Below are positions 35,401 to 46,686 of a stretch of DNA of 64,000 nt, piece by piece. The notes beneath the pieces are model-generated. The model saw nothing but the letters and a program-made list of their open reading frames with translations. It did no database searches and was not told the origin of the DNA. This DNA comes from Toxoplasma gondii ME49 (lineage: Eukaryota; Apicomplexa; Conoidasida; Eucoccidiorida; Sarcocystidae). Positions within the stretch are counted from its first letter, which is position 1. Every line of letters starts with the position of its first letter. The stretch lies in NCBI RefSeq assembly GCF_000006565.2, contig NC_031479.1:4924289-4988288 (forward strand). Reading direction: 5' to 3'. A program made the translations under genes and the position numbers.

Positions 35401-38400
35401 ACTTCGTCCTCCCTGACTTCTCCGGGTCCGCCAGAGAGATCCACGGAGACGAACGAGGAAGCGACAGCGACGCATCTTGCAAGTCTGCAGCGCTCTCCAC
35501 CACCAGCGACAGCAGCGGAATCTCAGAGGTTTCCCTCGATCTGGAAAGCACTGTGCAGGAGGTCGCCCTCGGCACAATTCTTTCCTCTGCCCTCTCTGCT
35601 CTGCACGGAAAGACAGGTGATGGTGACACTCAAGAGAGCGATGCAGAGAGAGAGGCGAATGCGGACGACGGCAGTGCGACAGGGGTCAATGAAAAGGACT
35701 TGAGAGGCGAAAGCCGACCGGAACTACCCTCGCCAATCCCGGGGAAGGACGAACTAGGTAGCCAAGAGGAGGGGAAGACAGCTTCGTCTCTGCCAAGTGT
35801 GAAGGCCGAACAGGGAGGATCCGAGAGAGGAGGTGCAGATGAAATTGTGAAGAAAGCCACAAGTGTGTTGCGGGCATGCAAAGACCCCGACGAGGCAACG
35901 TCTACATCTTTGGTTCCCGAAGGAGAGGACGAGAATGACGCTTGTGGGGCGTTGGAACCTGACTCGCTAGTGTCGGTCTCTGCGCTGGGGGAGAGCAGTG
36001 AAGAACTCTTCACAGAGGTCCCACAAAATGAGAAAGAGTTGAAGAAGACACTCCAACACGTGGATCCAAGGCTCTGTCAACAGATGCTGCACGGCGGCCT
36101 CTGCTTCATTCGCACCTACGTGGATCTTGAGACGAAAAAAGAATCCCTGCAGGCCGGGCCTTTTGCCGCGAAGCGGCGGAGGGTCGCGCAGCTGCTTCGG
36201 GGACTCCAGGGCCTGTTTGACGCCTTGGAATCTGTGAGGGAGAGAGAGGGAGACGATCTCTCAGGAGAACACGAGGGAGACAGTGCTTCCGGCGGACTGT
36301 TCACAGCAGAGCAGGAGAAGGAAGGAGCTGACAAGGTGTCAGGAGACAGAGAGAACGCAGGCGAAAGGGGGCAGAAAACTGCCGCCGAAACGGGAGACCA
36401 GAAAGGTGAAGAGAGATGGAGATTCGTTTCGTTTCGACTCACAGAGGAATGTAAAGTAGATATGTTTCTGGGGCATTTCCTCAAAACGGTGTTTTGCACG
36501 TTTTTCTTTTCTCTCATTTAGCCGTTTCCTCGATTACGTCTTCTTCACCGGGTCCGCAGTATGGTCTTCTTACTGTGCGATGGAAACCTCTCGGCTTTCC
36601 CTCTGTTTCCTCATTTGTGATCCCTGAAACTGCATGCACTGGATGCGGCTTTGGCTGTCCGCTCTCTAACGATTTCACTTCTTGTTTATTTTTGAATACA
36701 GTGGCACAACATGTCTGCCCTTTGTCCGTGCAACGTCCCTTTCCATCTCTCTGCGTATTGCCTAGATGCACTGTCCTTCTTCTTTCTAAGTTGTCACCCA
36801 AACCCCGTCTCCGTTTGTGTCTCTGGTGTCCCTTTGTCTCCCCCGTTGCCACTCATCTTTCTGTCCCTGTCGCGTTTTTCTGGCTGGCTGTGTTCTCGTC
36901 TGCAGCGAGCATCGAGGACGCTGTGGCTGCGGCGTTCTGCCGGAGAGTTGGAGCCGCGATCGCGACCGAGACTTGTGGGTCGATTCAGACCGTCTTCCCT
37001 GAAATTGGTGAAGCATACGATGTGGAGGACTCGGTGGCGCGACTTGGTGCGCCTCCACGAGCCCCAGTTCGCACCAGGCGCGAATGCACCGGAACAGGGT
37101 TCACGTCGACGGCGGCACTCCCAGAGCCGCGAGGAGAAGATGGGAGGAAGCAGGAAACGTCGGAACCGCTTGGCGTGGAGGCGGCAGACAAGACAGACAT
37201 TCAGGGAGAATACGCTCAGGAAAGCGAGCACACGTGGACGCAGGAAATGGGGCGAAAAGCGTCTTTATTTCTGTCTGGTACCCTCGAGTTAGCGCAACTG
37301 AAGGAAGAACAGCAAGTGGAAGAGCTCCAAGGGGAAGGCGACCCTCTGACAAGCTTTCTTCTTCCTTCAGACCAATCGGATTCGACGAAGAAAGCGAACG
37401 AAGAGTGCATGGGAGGGCGCACCGCGAGAGAGCTTTACGCAGAACGAGAAGAAGACGTGAAGACCTTAGGTCGCCGAAGAGAAGCTCAGACTGAGAGCCG
37501 CGCTCGTGGGCCGCATGTCGACAGTTCGGCAGAGGCGGCGAGCGTAGCCCAGGGCGACGAAGGAGGAGAAGAGGCAAGGAAACGGAAGAAAGATGAGAAA
37601 CGAGAGAAACGAAGTGGAAATGCATTTCTTGACGCGCTGCTCGAACCCGCGTTGCGAGAAGACGTTGGTCGTGCCTTCCTCACCGACTTCGGATCCCAAG
37701 CTCCACAGAACAGCACAGACGCTGGCAAACCGATCTGTAAGTCTTCCGCGATCCGATGTGCAGAGAGACGCATGATGTTGCTGTCTTCTGGTGTGATTTG
37801 ATTTGGCGTCCTCTGTTTTTCTCTTTTTTTCGCGGTCGGATTGTAGCACGAACTGAAAGATGTTGGCATTACGTGCCTTGCCTTAGGGACGTGCGAGTTT
37901 CACTGATCGCTCGCGCAAATGGAGATGTGGACTGGTGAGAAGTCCGTGCTTTCCGATTTCGCTCATCTTCGAGTCCATCTCGGATGCACCGGCGTCTCTT
38001 CTGCATGAGTGGTTCCGTGGTATCCTGATATGGGGGTTGTTGTTTCACTTTTTTGCCGTCCCGGTACGCTCGAAAGTCGCTCAACCTGCACCTAATATGC
38101 ATCGTTCAGAGCAATGCCGATATTTGCATACCTGAATTTCCTGTACCTCCCGAGGCGACCAGAGGAACACAGCAACAACCAGCCCATTGATCTCGTGTTC
38201 GTGTAGTATTGAGACTAGCCACTCATCTCGCATCCGCTCCGTTCTTCGCGTCTGTATCTGGTCTTCTCCGCTTCTGCCACTTCGGCTTTTTGTGCCTTTT
38301 TTTCACTCTTTGCGGCCCGTCTGTGATTTGTTCTCAGTCCTGTCTCCGTGTGTCTTCGGAGTCCGCGGAGGAGCGAGATGGAAAAAGCTGGGTCTTTTCA

Positions 38401-40053
38401 ACGACGAGGCACAGAGAGAAGGCACCGAGAGTTCACCCTGGAGAAACGACTGCAGCGATCCCATGTCCTACCGTGCCGATGCCCCTCATACCTGGAGAAG
38501 ACACGAGGGACTGCTCTGGGGTGGCAGCAGACACGCGGCGAGTGCCTTGCGCCACCACGGCAGGTGAGGATGAAGAAAGGAAGGGTGAAAACAGTCAAGA
38601 AGCACAAGGAAAAGGGGAGTTATATCAGGAGACAAGAGGGAAATGCCCCGTGTTCTGAGCCTCGCCTGGGGGCTCGAAGGTCTCGTAGTGATCCGATGGA
38701 TTCTTTGCAGGAAGAACTATGTGGAAAGCAAATAGAACAGAAGCAAGAACACAGAAGGGTAGAGCAGGAAACGGGTTTACGAGGATGCGGATTTGGGTTC
38801 CTCATTCTGAGTGCTAAAGAGTTGGTTTTGATGTTACCACACGTATCGAGAGAAGTCAACAAGCCAGCGCTGTTGAGATCCAAGTTTAGACATCGCAAGA
38901 GCAACAACACAACAAAACAGCGTGTTTCCGATTAGGACGGAAACGTTCTCCGCCAGGGCCACAGAAGCGAGACAGGCCTCTTGCATTCTCCAGGCACTCT
39001 GTGCGCTCCAAAAACTTTGAAATATCCGAGAAAAATTTGACGCGCAACGCCCGTGTCACTGTTCGTGTTCGTTCCGTTTTTTTTAGGAAGAGCCCCGCAT
39101 TTTTGTCGCCCCAGTGGGAAGACGACGAACGTCTTTCGCTTTCCTCCTCAGCGGATGAGCGCGGCTACACGAGCAGCGGCTCCGAGCGGTTCCTCAGTAT
39201 CCCAACTCGACGCAAGTATGGCCTTCGTTTCCAGAGACGATCGACGAAGACAGGGCGGGCGCCGAGCCCGACCGCAGGCCGAAGCAGCGTTAATCGGAGT
39301 GGCTGGAGGGAGACTCTTCGTCCATCATCTGGTTTCTCCGGTGAGGAGACGCCCCGATCGCTGAGCTCTAGAAGAAGGCGAGGCGGCTTAGGAGGCTCAT
39401 CGCCAACGGCCTTCCGCCCTCCAATGACACGGGCTGCGACAGGGAAGGCAGCGGCGTGTGTGCGACACGGCGACGGTGACGAGTGCGCAGAGCCCGACTC
39501 TCAGTTCGGCGCCTTTGGCTCGGCGGACCTAGGCCTGTCAGACCGGCGAGGTGAAGCCGGAGAAGCAGATACGCGTGAAGAGAAGGCAGGAGGGTCTGCT
39601 CGTCATGGAAAACGAGGGAGTGGAGTTCGGTCCGGAGGCGCTAGAGAAGCTGGAAGCGATGCGGGGACAGACACCCTGTGGGTGGCGCCTGGCAGCGGTC
39701 CTAACACTTGCCGGAGTGGGCGCAAAAGTCCTGCAGCTGCTGCATTGTCTTCGTTGCCGACGGGAGTATACTTTGATGCCTCACGGAAGTTGTGGAGGTG
39801 TCAGTGGAGAGAAAACGGTCGATTCAAGACGAAAGGCTTTTCTCTTAATGTGTACAAGACACTCAAAGAAGCCAGGCGCGCATGTGTCGTCTACAGGTGC
39901 CTTATGGGAGGCTGGGAAGTCGACCCACGCTGGCTCGGACCCGACGACGACGAACAAGACAACAGTGGCGGAGCAGACGAAGTTGGAAGACCTGTGCCGT
40001 CCGATGGCATCTCCGATGTTGTCGGAGAGGCGAGAAGAAAGGGAGAATACTGA
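26430..40053 (+). CDS. AP2XI-4: Giant ApiAP2 transcription factor with one C-terminal AP2 domain, eight exons
   Basis: ApiAP2 proteins are the main sequence-specific DNA-binding regulators of Apicomplexa. Exons: 26430-30558, 30965-31552, 32281-33765, 34391-34555, 35086-36405, 36906-37736, 38338-38563, 39087-40053 (3,236 aa). The first six introns are phase 1, the last phase 2, and all borders are GT/AG. The only recognised domain is an AP2 domain at about residues 3141-3195, starting GVYFDASRKLWRCQW, with KGFSL and an Ala/Arg-rich helix after it. The rest is mostly disordered Ser/Glu/Arg/Pro sequence with small more ordered islands in exons 2, 5 and 6. The start is the first ATG of the long exon. 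The name is assigned from the single C-terminal AP2 domain plus recalled T. gondii gene order next to a P450. TgAP2XI-4 is reported to act in bradyzoite gene expression and cyst formation. The shortest exon (38338-38563) is the least certain. Confidence 0.82.
34932..35010. repeat. (AT)n microsatellite in AP2 intron 4
   Basis: Two alternating AT runs separated by gtaaattattt lie about 75 bases before the acceptor of AP2 exon 5 at 35086. Confidence 0.9.
39763..39927 (+). other. AP2 DNA-binding domain of the AP2 gene
   Basis: About 55 residues match the AP2/ERF fold. A beta-sheet part carries GVYFD, WRCQW and FKTKGFSL, and a helix carries TLKEARRACVVYR, ending in GGWEVDP. The pattern G-V-x-[YF]-D, W-x-x-x-W and the helix are family hallmarks. 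It stops about 40 residues short of the C terminus. Confidence 0.9.
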
Positions 40054-42936
40054 GCTTTCCTGCAGAAACCGTTACGGGAAGTTTGGTTTGCTGTGTGCTG
40101 AGGGAGGATCAGTCCTGTGGTTGCATACATGGCTAAAAGGGGTGGGGTTCGCAACCTGAAGGTTCACTGTAGCCCAAGCTACCGGAACTACTGGCGTCGG
40201 GTGTTAGGCGAAGGCCCACCCAGTGGGCGGCAGTCAGAAATGAGCCGATGTAAAGGGTGGAATGAACGAAAGCCATCGGCATACATGATTCGACAAAAAA
40301 GAATGTGAAGACAAACGGATCCTGTTTTCATTATGCATTTCCATCCTCCACGTGGGGTGTTTTTAGCGGTGTCACACATAATTACAAAAGAGGTTCGGCG
40401 TCACAACAGTCCACCACAAATGGACTATCGGGGGTATCGCCGGAGTAGACTTTTCCCGAAGGTTTTGTTGTTCTCAGGTTTTGCGTGCACTCATCGTGGA
40501 ATGAGCGTGTCTTTCTCTACGTCGTTTTCGTTCCGTAATATCTCTGGCTTTTCGACGACAACTTCGTTGTTTGCGCGGTATGAACAAACAGAGCTTCGGG
40601 CTTCGCATTCGTGTGAAAGGAACGCACGCCGCTCAAGCTCGGTCGACACTGGTTGCCAGAAGTCGTCGTGACCCCTGTGTGTGTAATTGAGTGGCATTAC
40701 GCTTTTTCACATGAAACATTTGGGCGTAAAGGGGAACGTGATTCTTAAGAAACTTCCCCTCACCAAACAACCCAGAAAATCGATGCGTTTTCAAGGTACT
40801 CTCCCGACAACCGGTCGGCGACTGTGGAAGGCATTTGGAACATAAAGCAGATGAAGGATCAACGCTTTTTTGGGAAGGTTTGATGCTCGCCCATGCTTCT
40901 TCCGCGGCATTTCCCCAACTTAGATGAGTGATTCAAACAAGAACGAATAAAACTTTAGTAATCGTGTGTACGATGTGCCGCGAGTCTAAACTCACAGTGA
41001 GACGACCTTTTTTCGTAGCGTCTGCCGCTCTGGTGGCATGGTTTCTGCGGGTGGTACGTCAGGAGTATGCCAACTGTTTTATTTTCCGATTAAGGAATGC
41101 TCCTGTTGAAGGTGGCTTTGTGCGTGTGTGTCTGTTTCTTGAAGCATACGAAATAATACATAGTGAATTCGCAACGCTGAACTTCCCCATGAGTTAACGT
41201 GCATACGCGCGCTCGAATTCGGATGCAGATTAAGCTACAGACATGCTCTCTGGAACATCATTTCTGATGCAGTTCTCGTGGTTCACGAACGACTCGAGCA
41301 CCCGCATGCCTCGCGTGTTCACGTATTGTGGCCGTCCGTTATCGAACGTAGGGAGGATGAATCGTAACAAACATGTGGATTAGTAGTTCCTCTTCCACAT
41401 ACAGCGGACGTTTCAAGGCAGTATATTCTTGGAACTCCGCCACGGTTCTTCTACGCCTACAGGTATCGTCGGGAGGTATAGATAGCGCATGGCTAAAATG
41501 TTTGTCCAATCATCTGATACACAGGCGGCTATAGTAGCTTGTTGAGCAAGCATTTCACCCAAATGCTAGTCAACAAGACATAGACGACAAGAGGCAACCA
41601 GAAGGCACTTCCATGACGGACTCCCTTGTGTACGCCTTACTACGAAACGTTTTGTCAATGGAATAACTGTCGTATGTCTGGACTCTTTTTTCGGCGGCAT
41701 GTTTTTTCGTTGCTATGACGCAATCGCTTTCTTTTCAGACTCACACTGCGGACAGCGCTGGCAGTCAGCGACAGGCAACCGTAATCATGATGAAGCTAAC
41801 GTGAATAGGGTGAATCTGGTGTGTCGAGGGTTTCATTACGGCTTTCCAGAAAAGGTTCATGACATTTTGAGGAGGCGACGAGCTCCCAGCGTAAAGTAAA
41901 CAACCTGACTGTGGAGGTTTCCTCAGATCACATGAACTCTAGCTAGCACCGCAGTTTTAGAGTTTGATTGAATTGGTATCGTAAGCCCGGTACGTAATGG
42001 AATGTCTCAAAGGACGTGATCCCTTCTTCCAGGTTTGTGCAGTCCTTGTTTAATATTTCGCTTTTAAGGTACCGATCGACTTGCGCGTCTCTGAGGGGTC
42101 TCAAGACCCTGCACACGCGTTGGTAGCGGGCGTTGTGGTGTGTCTTTTTTAGCGACCGGTACCAGAGTAAACCTCCTCGGTAACCATTTTGGGCTTACAA
42201 TTGGGAAGGATGAAGGCCCTCCACACTAAAGGGTAAAGGGGGAAAGAGGATCATGCCAACAAGCCCGAAATCGCATTTTCTCCCATAATCCTGTTGGGTT
42301 ATGCCTCGTTTCACACGAGGAACCCTGTTCTACGCTGCCCGCCAGTGGAAGGGGTCACTGCGAGAACCCTGTGAGTCGCACTTGGTTTGTGTTGTAATGG
42401 AAACCGTTTTTTCTGCCCCTCAGGGTCACTGTTTTTCTTGAACAGTTTCGTCGTTTCCAGAGCAGTGGCGAAGCAAGTTCGAAACAAGGATCCGTTCCTG
42501 CCTTTCAGCACGGGACACGCCAGTGTTGTGTTATCCGCACTGACCCGTGCCGATCCCATATGCCGCTGTGAATCTTGGTACACCCCGATGTTCCCTCTTA
42601 CGACCCTTGCAACACAGCAAGCGCGTCAACATACCTTGTTTCTTTCTGGTGAGCTGTTCACTGTCTCTTTGTTTGCACTGGAGAGGAGACAAGTCATGTC
42701 GAAAATTACTGTAATGAATACGGTTCCATGTGTTTTTCCAAGTCCAGTACCTAAATATCCGAACATAGTGGCAACAAAATTCTGGTCGCTGCATCTCCTC
42801 TACCTCGGTAACCCGAACATTCTGGAGCTCGGGAGACGCTTTACGAAATACGTCGATATTACCATGTCCTTATTGTTCAGCTTGGTGAGCCAATTCGTGT
42901 CTACAAGTTTTCTCAGCTCCTGGTAGACAATTGCCG
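40054..42936. other. Intergenic: AP2 3' UTR and upstream region of the secreted-protein gene
   Basis: Nothing supportable is seen over 2.9 kb. Several short frames (40333-40671, 40928-41197, 42387-42926) lack family features. AT content is higher than in the AP2 exons. Confidence 0.5.
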
Positions 42937-43836
42937 ATGGTCATCTTTGGGCGGATTGTCCCCTCGACTCTCGTCGGGGGTCTTATTATAGCGGTGTTGT
43001 CTCGTTTTAGCCATCATAAAACACAACCTACCGGTCCGTTGTCTTCTATGATTTCGTTATATGCCCATCTCTTGGCAACGGTGACACCGGACACAGAGCA
43101 GGGTGCGGCGCTGTCACATGAGACAAAAGGGAAAGAGGAGACCGAAAATGAAGCCCCTGTACATATGTCTGTGCCTGAACATACACCAGAAGAACATTTA
43201 GAAAGTGTTCAGAAGAGTGATACTGATGTAACATCCGACCAAAGTGTTCGTGCGGAGGCCAGTGTTGCATACGATGAAGAAGGACAACCGCCCGAGTTAC
43301 GGGAAGATGTGGTGGCTTCCGAATTGGATATGCATCCAGAAACGGGCGGTGAAGTTAGAATGCAAAGAGACACAGGCGATGGATATGGAAGAACACATAA
43401 AAGAGTTCGCAAATCCGGCGCCCGTCGTATGAAAGAGGACTCAGACGACAGACTGCAGCGAGATACCGATGAAGGTGTTGACAAAAGGCACCGGAGGAGC
43501 GGGAGGGTGAAGGAGCGCACTGGAGATGAGGAAAGAGACAAAAGCGCGCAAGCGGAAGATACAAGATTGAGTGAGCTGCCTATTAGACCTGGAGCGCTTC
43601 TAGAAAAGGACGATGTGAAGACGACTCCGCCGCAGAGGTATGACTTCCAACAGTACGAGATAGATCTGCAGCTGTATCGAGAAATGAGAAAGAAAGCTAG
43701 GAATTATGCTCGTGGCACAGACGTACTAGAGGATAAGGCAATGACACCAAGAAAAGTGACTCGATTTCGATCAATGTGGGAACATGTAATGATGTTCTTT
43801 GAAAAGCACTTTCCTCCGAATGACAGGCAGAAGTAG
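42937..43836 (+). CDS. Probable secreted, highly charged protein of unknown function
   Basis: Not recognised. The uninterrupted frame from the ATG at 42937 encodes 299 aa. Residues 1-22 (MVIFGRIVPSTLVGGLIIAV) fit a signal peptide or anchor. The rest is hydrophilic: an acidic segment (about 50-125), then a mixed Arg/Lys/Asp/Glu segment with repeated RDT and DxxRLQRDT-like words (about 130-200). The C-terminal part (about 215-299) is rich in Tyr, Arg and Phe, has DFQQYEIDLQLYREMRKKAR and may form helices. There is no second membrane helix. This layout is common in apicomplexan dense-granule and other exported proteins, but no motif proves the compartment. Upstream exons are possible because the ATG context is weak. 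It sits between the AP2 gene and the 3' end of the P450 gene. Confidence 0.6.
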   Translation: MVIFGRIVPSTLVGGLIIAVLSRFSHHKTQPTGPLSSMISLYAHLLATVTPDTEQGAALSHETKGKEETENEAPVHMSVPEHTPEEHLESVQKSDTDVTSDQSVRAEASVAYDEEGQPPELREDVVASELDMHPETGGEVRMQRDTGDGYGRTHKRVRKSGARRMKEDSDDRLQRDTDEGVDKRHRRSGRVKERTGDEERDKSAQAEDTRLSELPIRPGALLEKDDVKTTPPQRYDFQQYEIDLQLYREMRKKARNYARGTDVLEDKAMTPRKVTRFRSMWEHVMMFFEKHFPPNDRQK

Positions 43837-44283
43837 GCAAATCTGGACAGCACTTTTGTCTCTGTAAACGATTCAGAGATTTCCAATTGCCTAGTCTGTC
43901 TTCTTGGCATCGACAAAGCATTCCCACAAGAATTTTGAGCAATTACTCCGTTTCCGCACCGTTCAAAATGTTACACTGGTCGTACGGAATTGGCGAAGCT
44001 GAACGTCCAGACAGGTGAACGTGGACTTCTGCTGATTGCTACGGATGATTGAAAGAACCAAAGAACTGGCGGGAACACGTCACATGCTTCTACACAAATT
44101 GTTGTCAAATTCGAAACTTCCGCAGAATCGAGAGGTGTAGGTGCCTTGTCAGGGGCCGCTAACCCAGAAACAGTGGCATGCAAGCACTGACCTGTTACTG
44201 TATGAGGAGATTGGCACGGTGTGAAAGAAAAACATTTCTGCCTTTGCACTGAGATGACGTTGGTACCCCCACCGTAATGGATG

Positions 44284-44304
44284 CATATATATATATATAT
44301 ATAT
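44284..44304. repeat. (AT)n microsatellite
   Basis: A short pure AT run in the intergenic region upstream of the convergent 3' ends. Confidence 0.9.
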
Positions 44305-45868
44305 TGGGCTACAGCACGACTGCTTTCGCTACATGTCGACAGTTGTGGTGTGACTGCGTCCTCGCTTGACCGTACCAATTTTAAATTACAGGTTCGTCTG
44401 TTTTTCCGTCTGTCTGTATTTGTTGTGTGTGTGTGCGCGCAATACGGAAGGGCGTTTTTTCCTTTCTCCATCAATCGGACTGCAGTCTTGTTTTCAATCT
44501 GTCGCTCTCCACAGCGCCACACGAGATCTGAAATGCCGGCTTCTCTGCCACGTCTACGAAGCTCAGCATTCACCGTCAATTTCCGAGTACACTGGAGCGA
44601 AAGCAGTGGAATGAACCGCTGGAATGTCGCATTCACTTTGCACTCCGAACACGGATGGCACGTCTGTCGTTGTGCATGAAGCAGTACAGCACACCAGACC
44701 CTTATGACTGCAGTCGCTCAGAAGAAAAAAGGCTGGGAGAGAAAAGCCATAGACCGGCTGCGGGACTTTCACGAGTACGCTCCGAGGGCACCATAATCGA
44801 ATACAACGGAAAGAGTTGTACTCTGGATCACCACAATGGCTTTCAGTTGCATGCGATAGCTACCGTTTCATGTAGAAGCCATCAAATTGCTTCTTCATGA
44901 AAGCGACACGTGCAAAGCCTTGTTCGCGCGTGGCGCAGCAGGCAGTTTGCCGCAGGTGAGCAACACCCCCTTGTGGCTCATAAACAGAATACGCCAATCG
45001 ACCTGCCTTTCTTGATATTACCGCCCGAAAAAACAGAAAAACAAACAAAAACTCAACACGCAAAAGACGAAATAAAAATTAGATCCGTGATTCCCTACAG
45101 AATGCACACCTCCTCGAGCTCTTCCCTCTCACGTGCTCATCGATATATCTATCCAAAAGTATCAGTTTTCTGTCCAACCGAGAATGAAGTTAAACACGCA
45201 ATTAGATGCGTGAATTTTTTCTTTAGCAAAACAGGATAAGACAGAGGATCAAAAGTGACAACAGGGAACGAGGAACAGAATCTAGACCTGACAAAGATGC
45301 TCAACATGAAAAGTGCATCTGTCATCCACTTCTGGTACGGCACAGACCTTTTGTCTAGCCAGTAAACTGTCCACGTACTGGGCATTTGTAAAGCAAACGC
45401 AAAGTGTCACAAGCCACGGAGTCCAAGAGGCCCATAGTAAACGAAAACTTATGACGAAACAATGGTTAGAAAAACTCCACAAAAAGGCAAACGCTTTTCC
45501 AATCGTTCTGCGAACACCCACGGCCTGCTGCCTGTGGTTCTTTCCTCTGAATCTTCTGCCATCATAATGACTCCAGCACCAGCCTTTTCTAAGGTTTGAG
45601 AATCCCGGCCGTGTCACAGAACGGCGATTCACTTGCGCTATGTCATTTCGATGTCTTCTAGATTCCTTTCTTTCCCTACGCCCGAGGTTTGAAACGAAGC
45701 ATGACAGGCTTGTCGGGAGTGAGGAACTGACGTTCCATTGGCCTGATGAAGAAATAACAAATACACGTGGCACACGGCGTCCGACACATACACTCAAAAA
45801 ACATCATTGTTAAGAAAACAAGAAAAATGAATATCTCTACTTCGGGATACCATCCTCTTCATAAATTC

Positions 45869-45914
45869 ATATATAACTATATATGGATATATATATATAT
45901 ATATATATATATAT
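45869..45914. repeat. (AT)n microsatellite near the P450 3' end
   Basis: Interrupted then pure AT alternation about 280 bases beyond the P450 stop codon. Confidence 0.9.
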
Positions 45915-46194
45915 TTCTGTTGGAGGGATAGACGAAGGTGTGCCTCCTCAACCTGGTGTGAATGCTCTGACAGAAATAGCGCAAATTACGATGCCCAGAA
46001 CGAAAAAAAACGATGTGATCCCCGATGGTTCCACGTCAACCTGAGTGTCCATAAAACAAATAGGCGACAGGTATCCTTCTAACGAAAGAAGTAACTCTAC
46101 AGTGTTTGGTTGCGGAAAAGAATTGTCTTGAGCGCGTCATCTGTCAAGGACAGCAGACGCTTTTCCGTTTCACCTCAGAGGTTTGCCAGGTCGC

Positions 46195-46473
46195 TTACTC
46201 CGGGGGCATCGAATTCACGTCTAGGTCAAGAGCGAAGTGACGAACAATGAAGGCGAGAAAAATAACTGCATGGGCTACGGCTAGTCGTTCTCCGAGACAC
46301 TTGCGTGTGCCAAATCCGAAAGGCAGCCAAGGGGCCTGTTGCCATATTCTGCCCACAAATCGATCTGGATTGAAGACGTTGGCGTCTTGTCCCCAGAGAA
46401 CCTCATCACGCGTCAGCGAGTAATTGTCCACCAAAATAACCGTGCCGGCGGGGATTGAGAAATCCACTGATTT
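46195..46473 (-). other. Haem-binding C-terminal exon of the P450
   Basis: After a strong acceptor (cttttttcag) this exon encodes KSVDFSIPAGTVILV, then NVFNPDRF, then the signature FGFGTRKCLG, whose Cys is the fifth haem ligand, and GERLAVAHAVIFLAF of the L helix. The stop is at 46195. Confidence 0.93.
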
Positions 46474-46651
46474 CTGAAAAAAGTACGGGAACATTCTGAA
46501 ACACCTGTGACACACTCATGCACAACACTGATATGCATTCACTACTCTGTACTCTTCTACACATCTGCCGAGAAAACACATATGAAGACAACAGGAAAGA
46601 AAACAAATGCTCAATATCCGTCCAGTTGCTGCGCAAATGCTCACAACTGTG

Positions 46652-46686
<35 letters not shown>

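Larger units (their letters stand above)
43837..46194. other. Intergenic between convergent genes
   Basis: This 2.4 kb should hold the 3' UTRs of the secreted-protein gene (plus) and the P450 gene (minus), with two AT microsatellites. Open frames at 44636-43971 and 45797-45282 on the minus strand have no recognisable domain. Confidence 0.5.
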
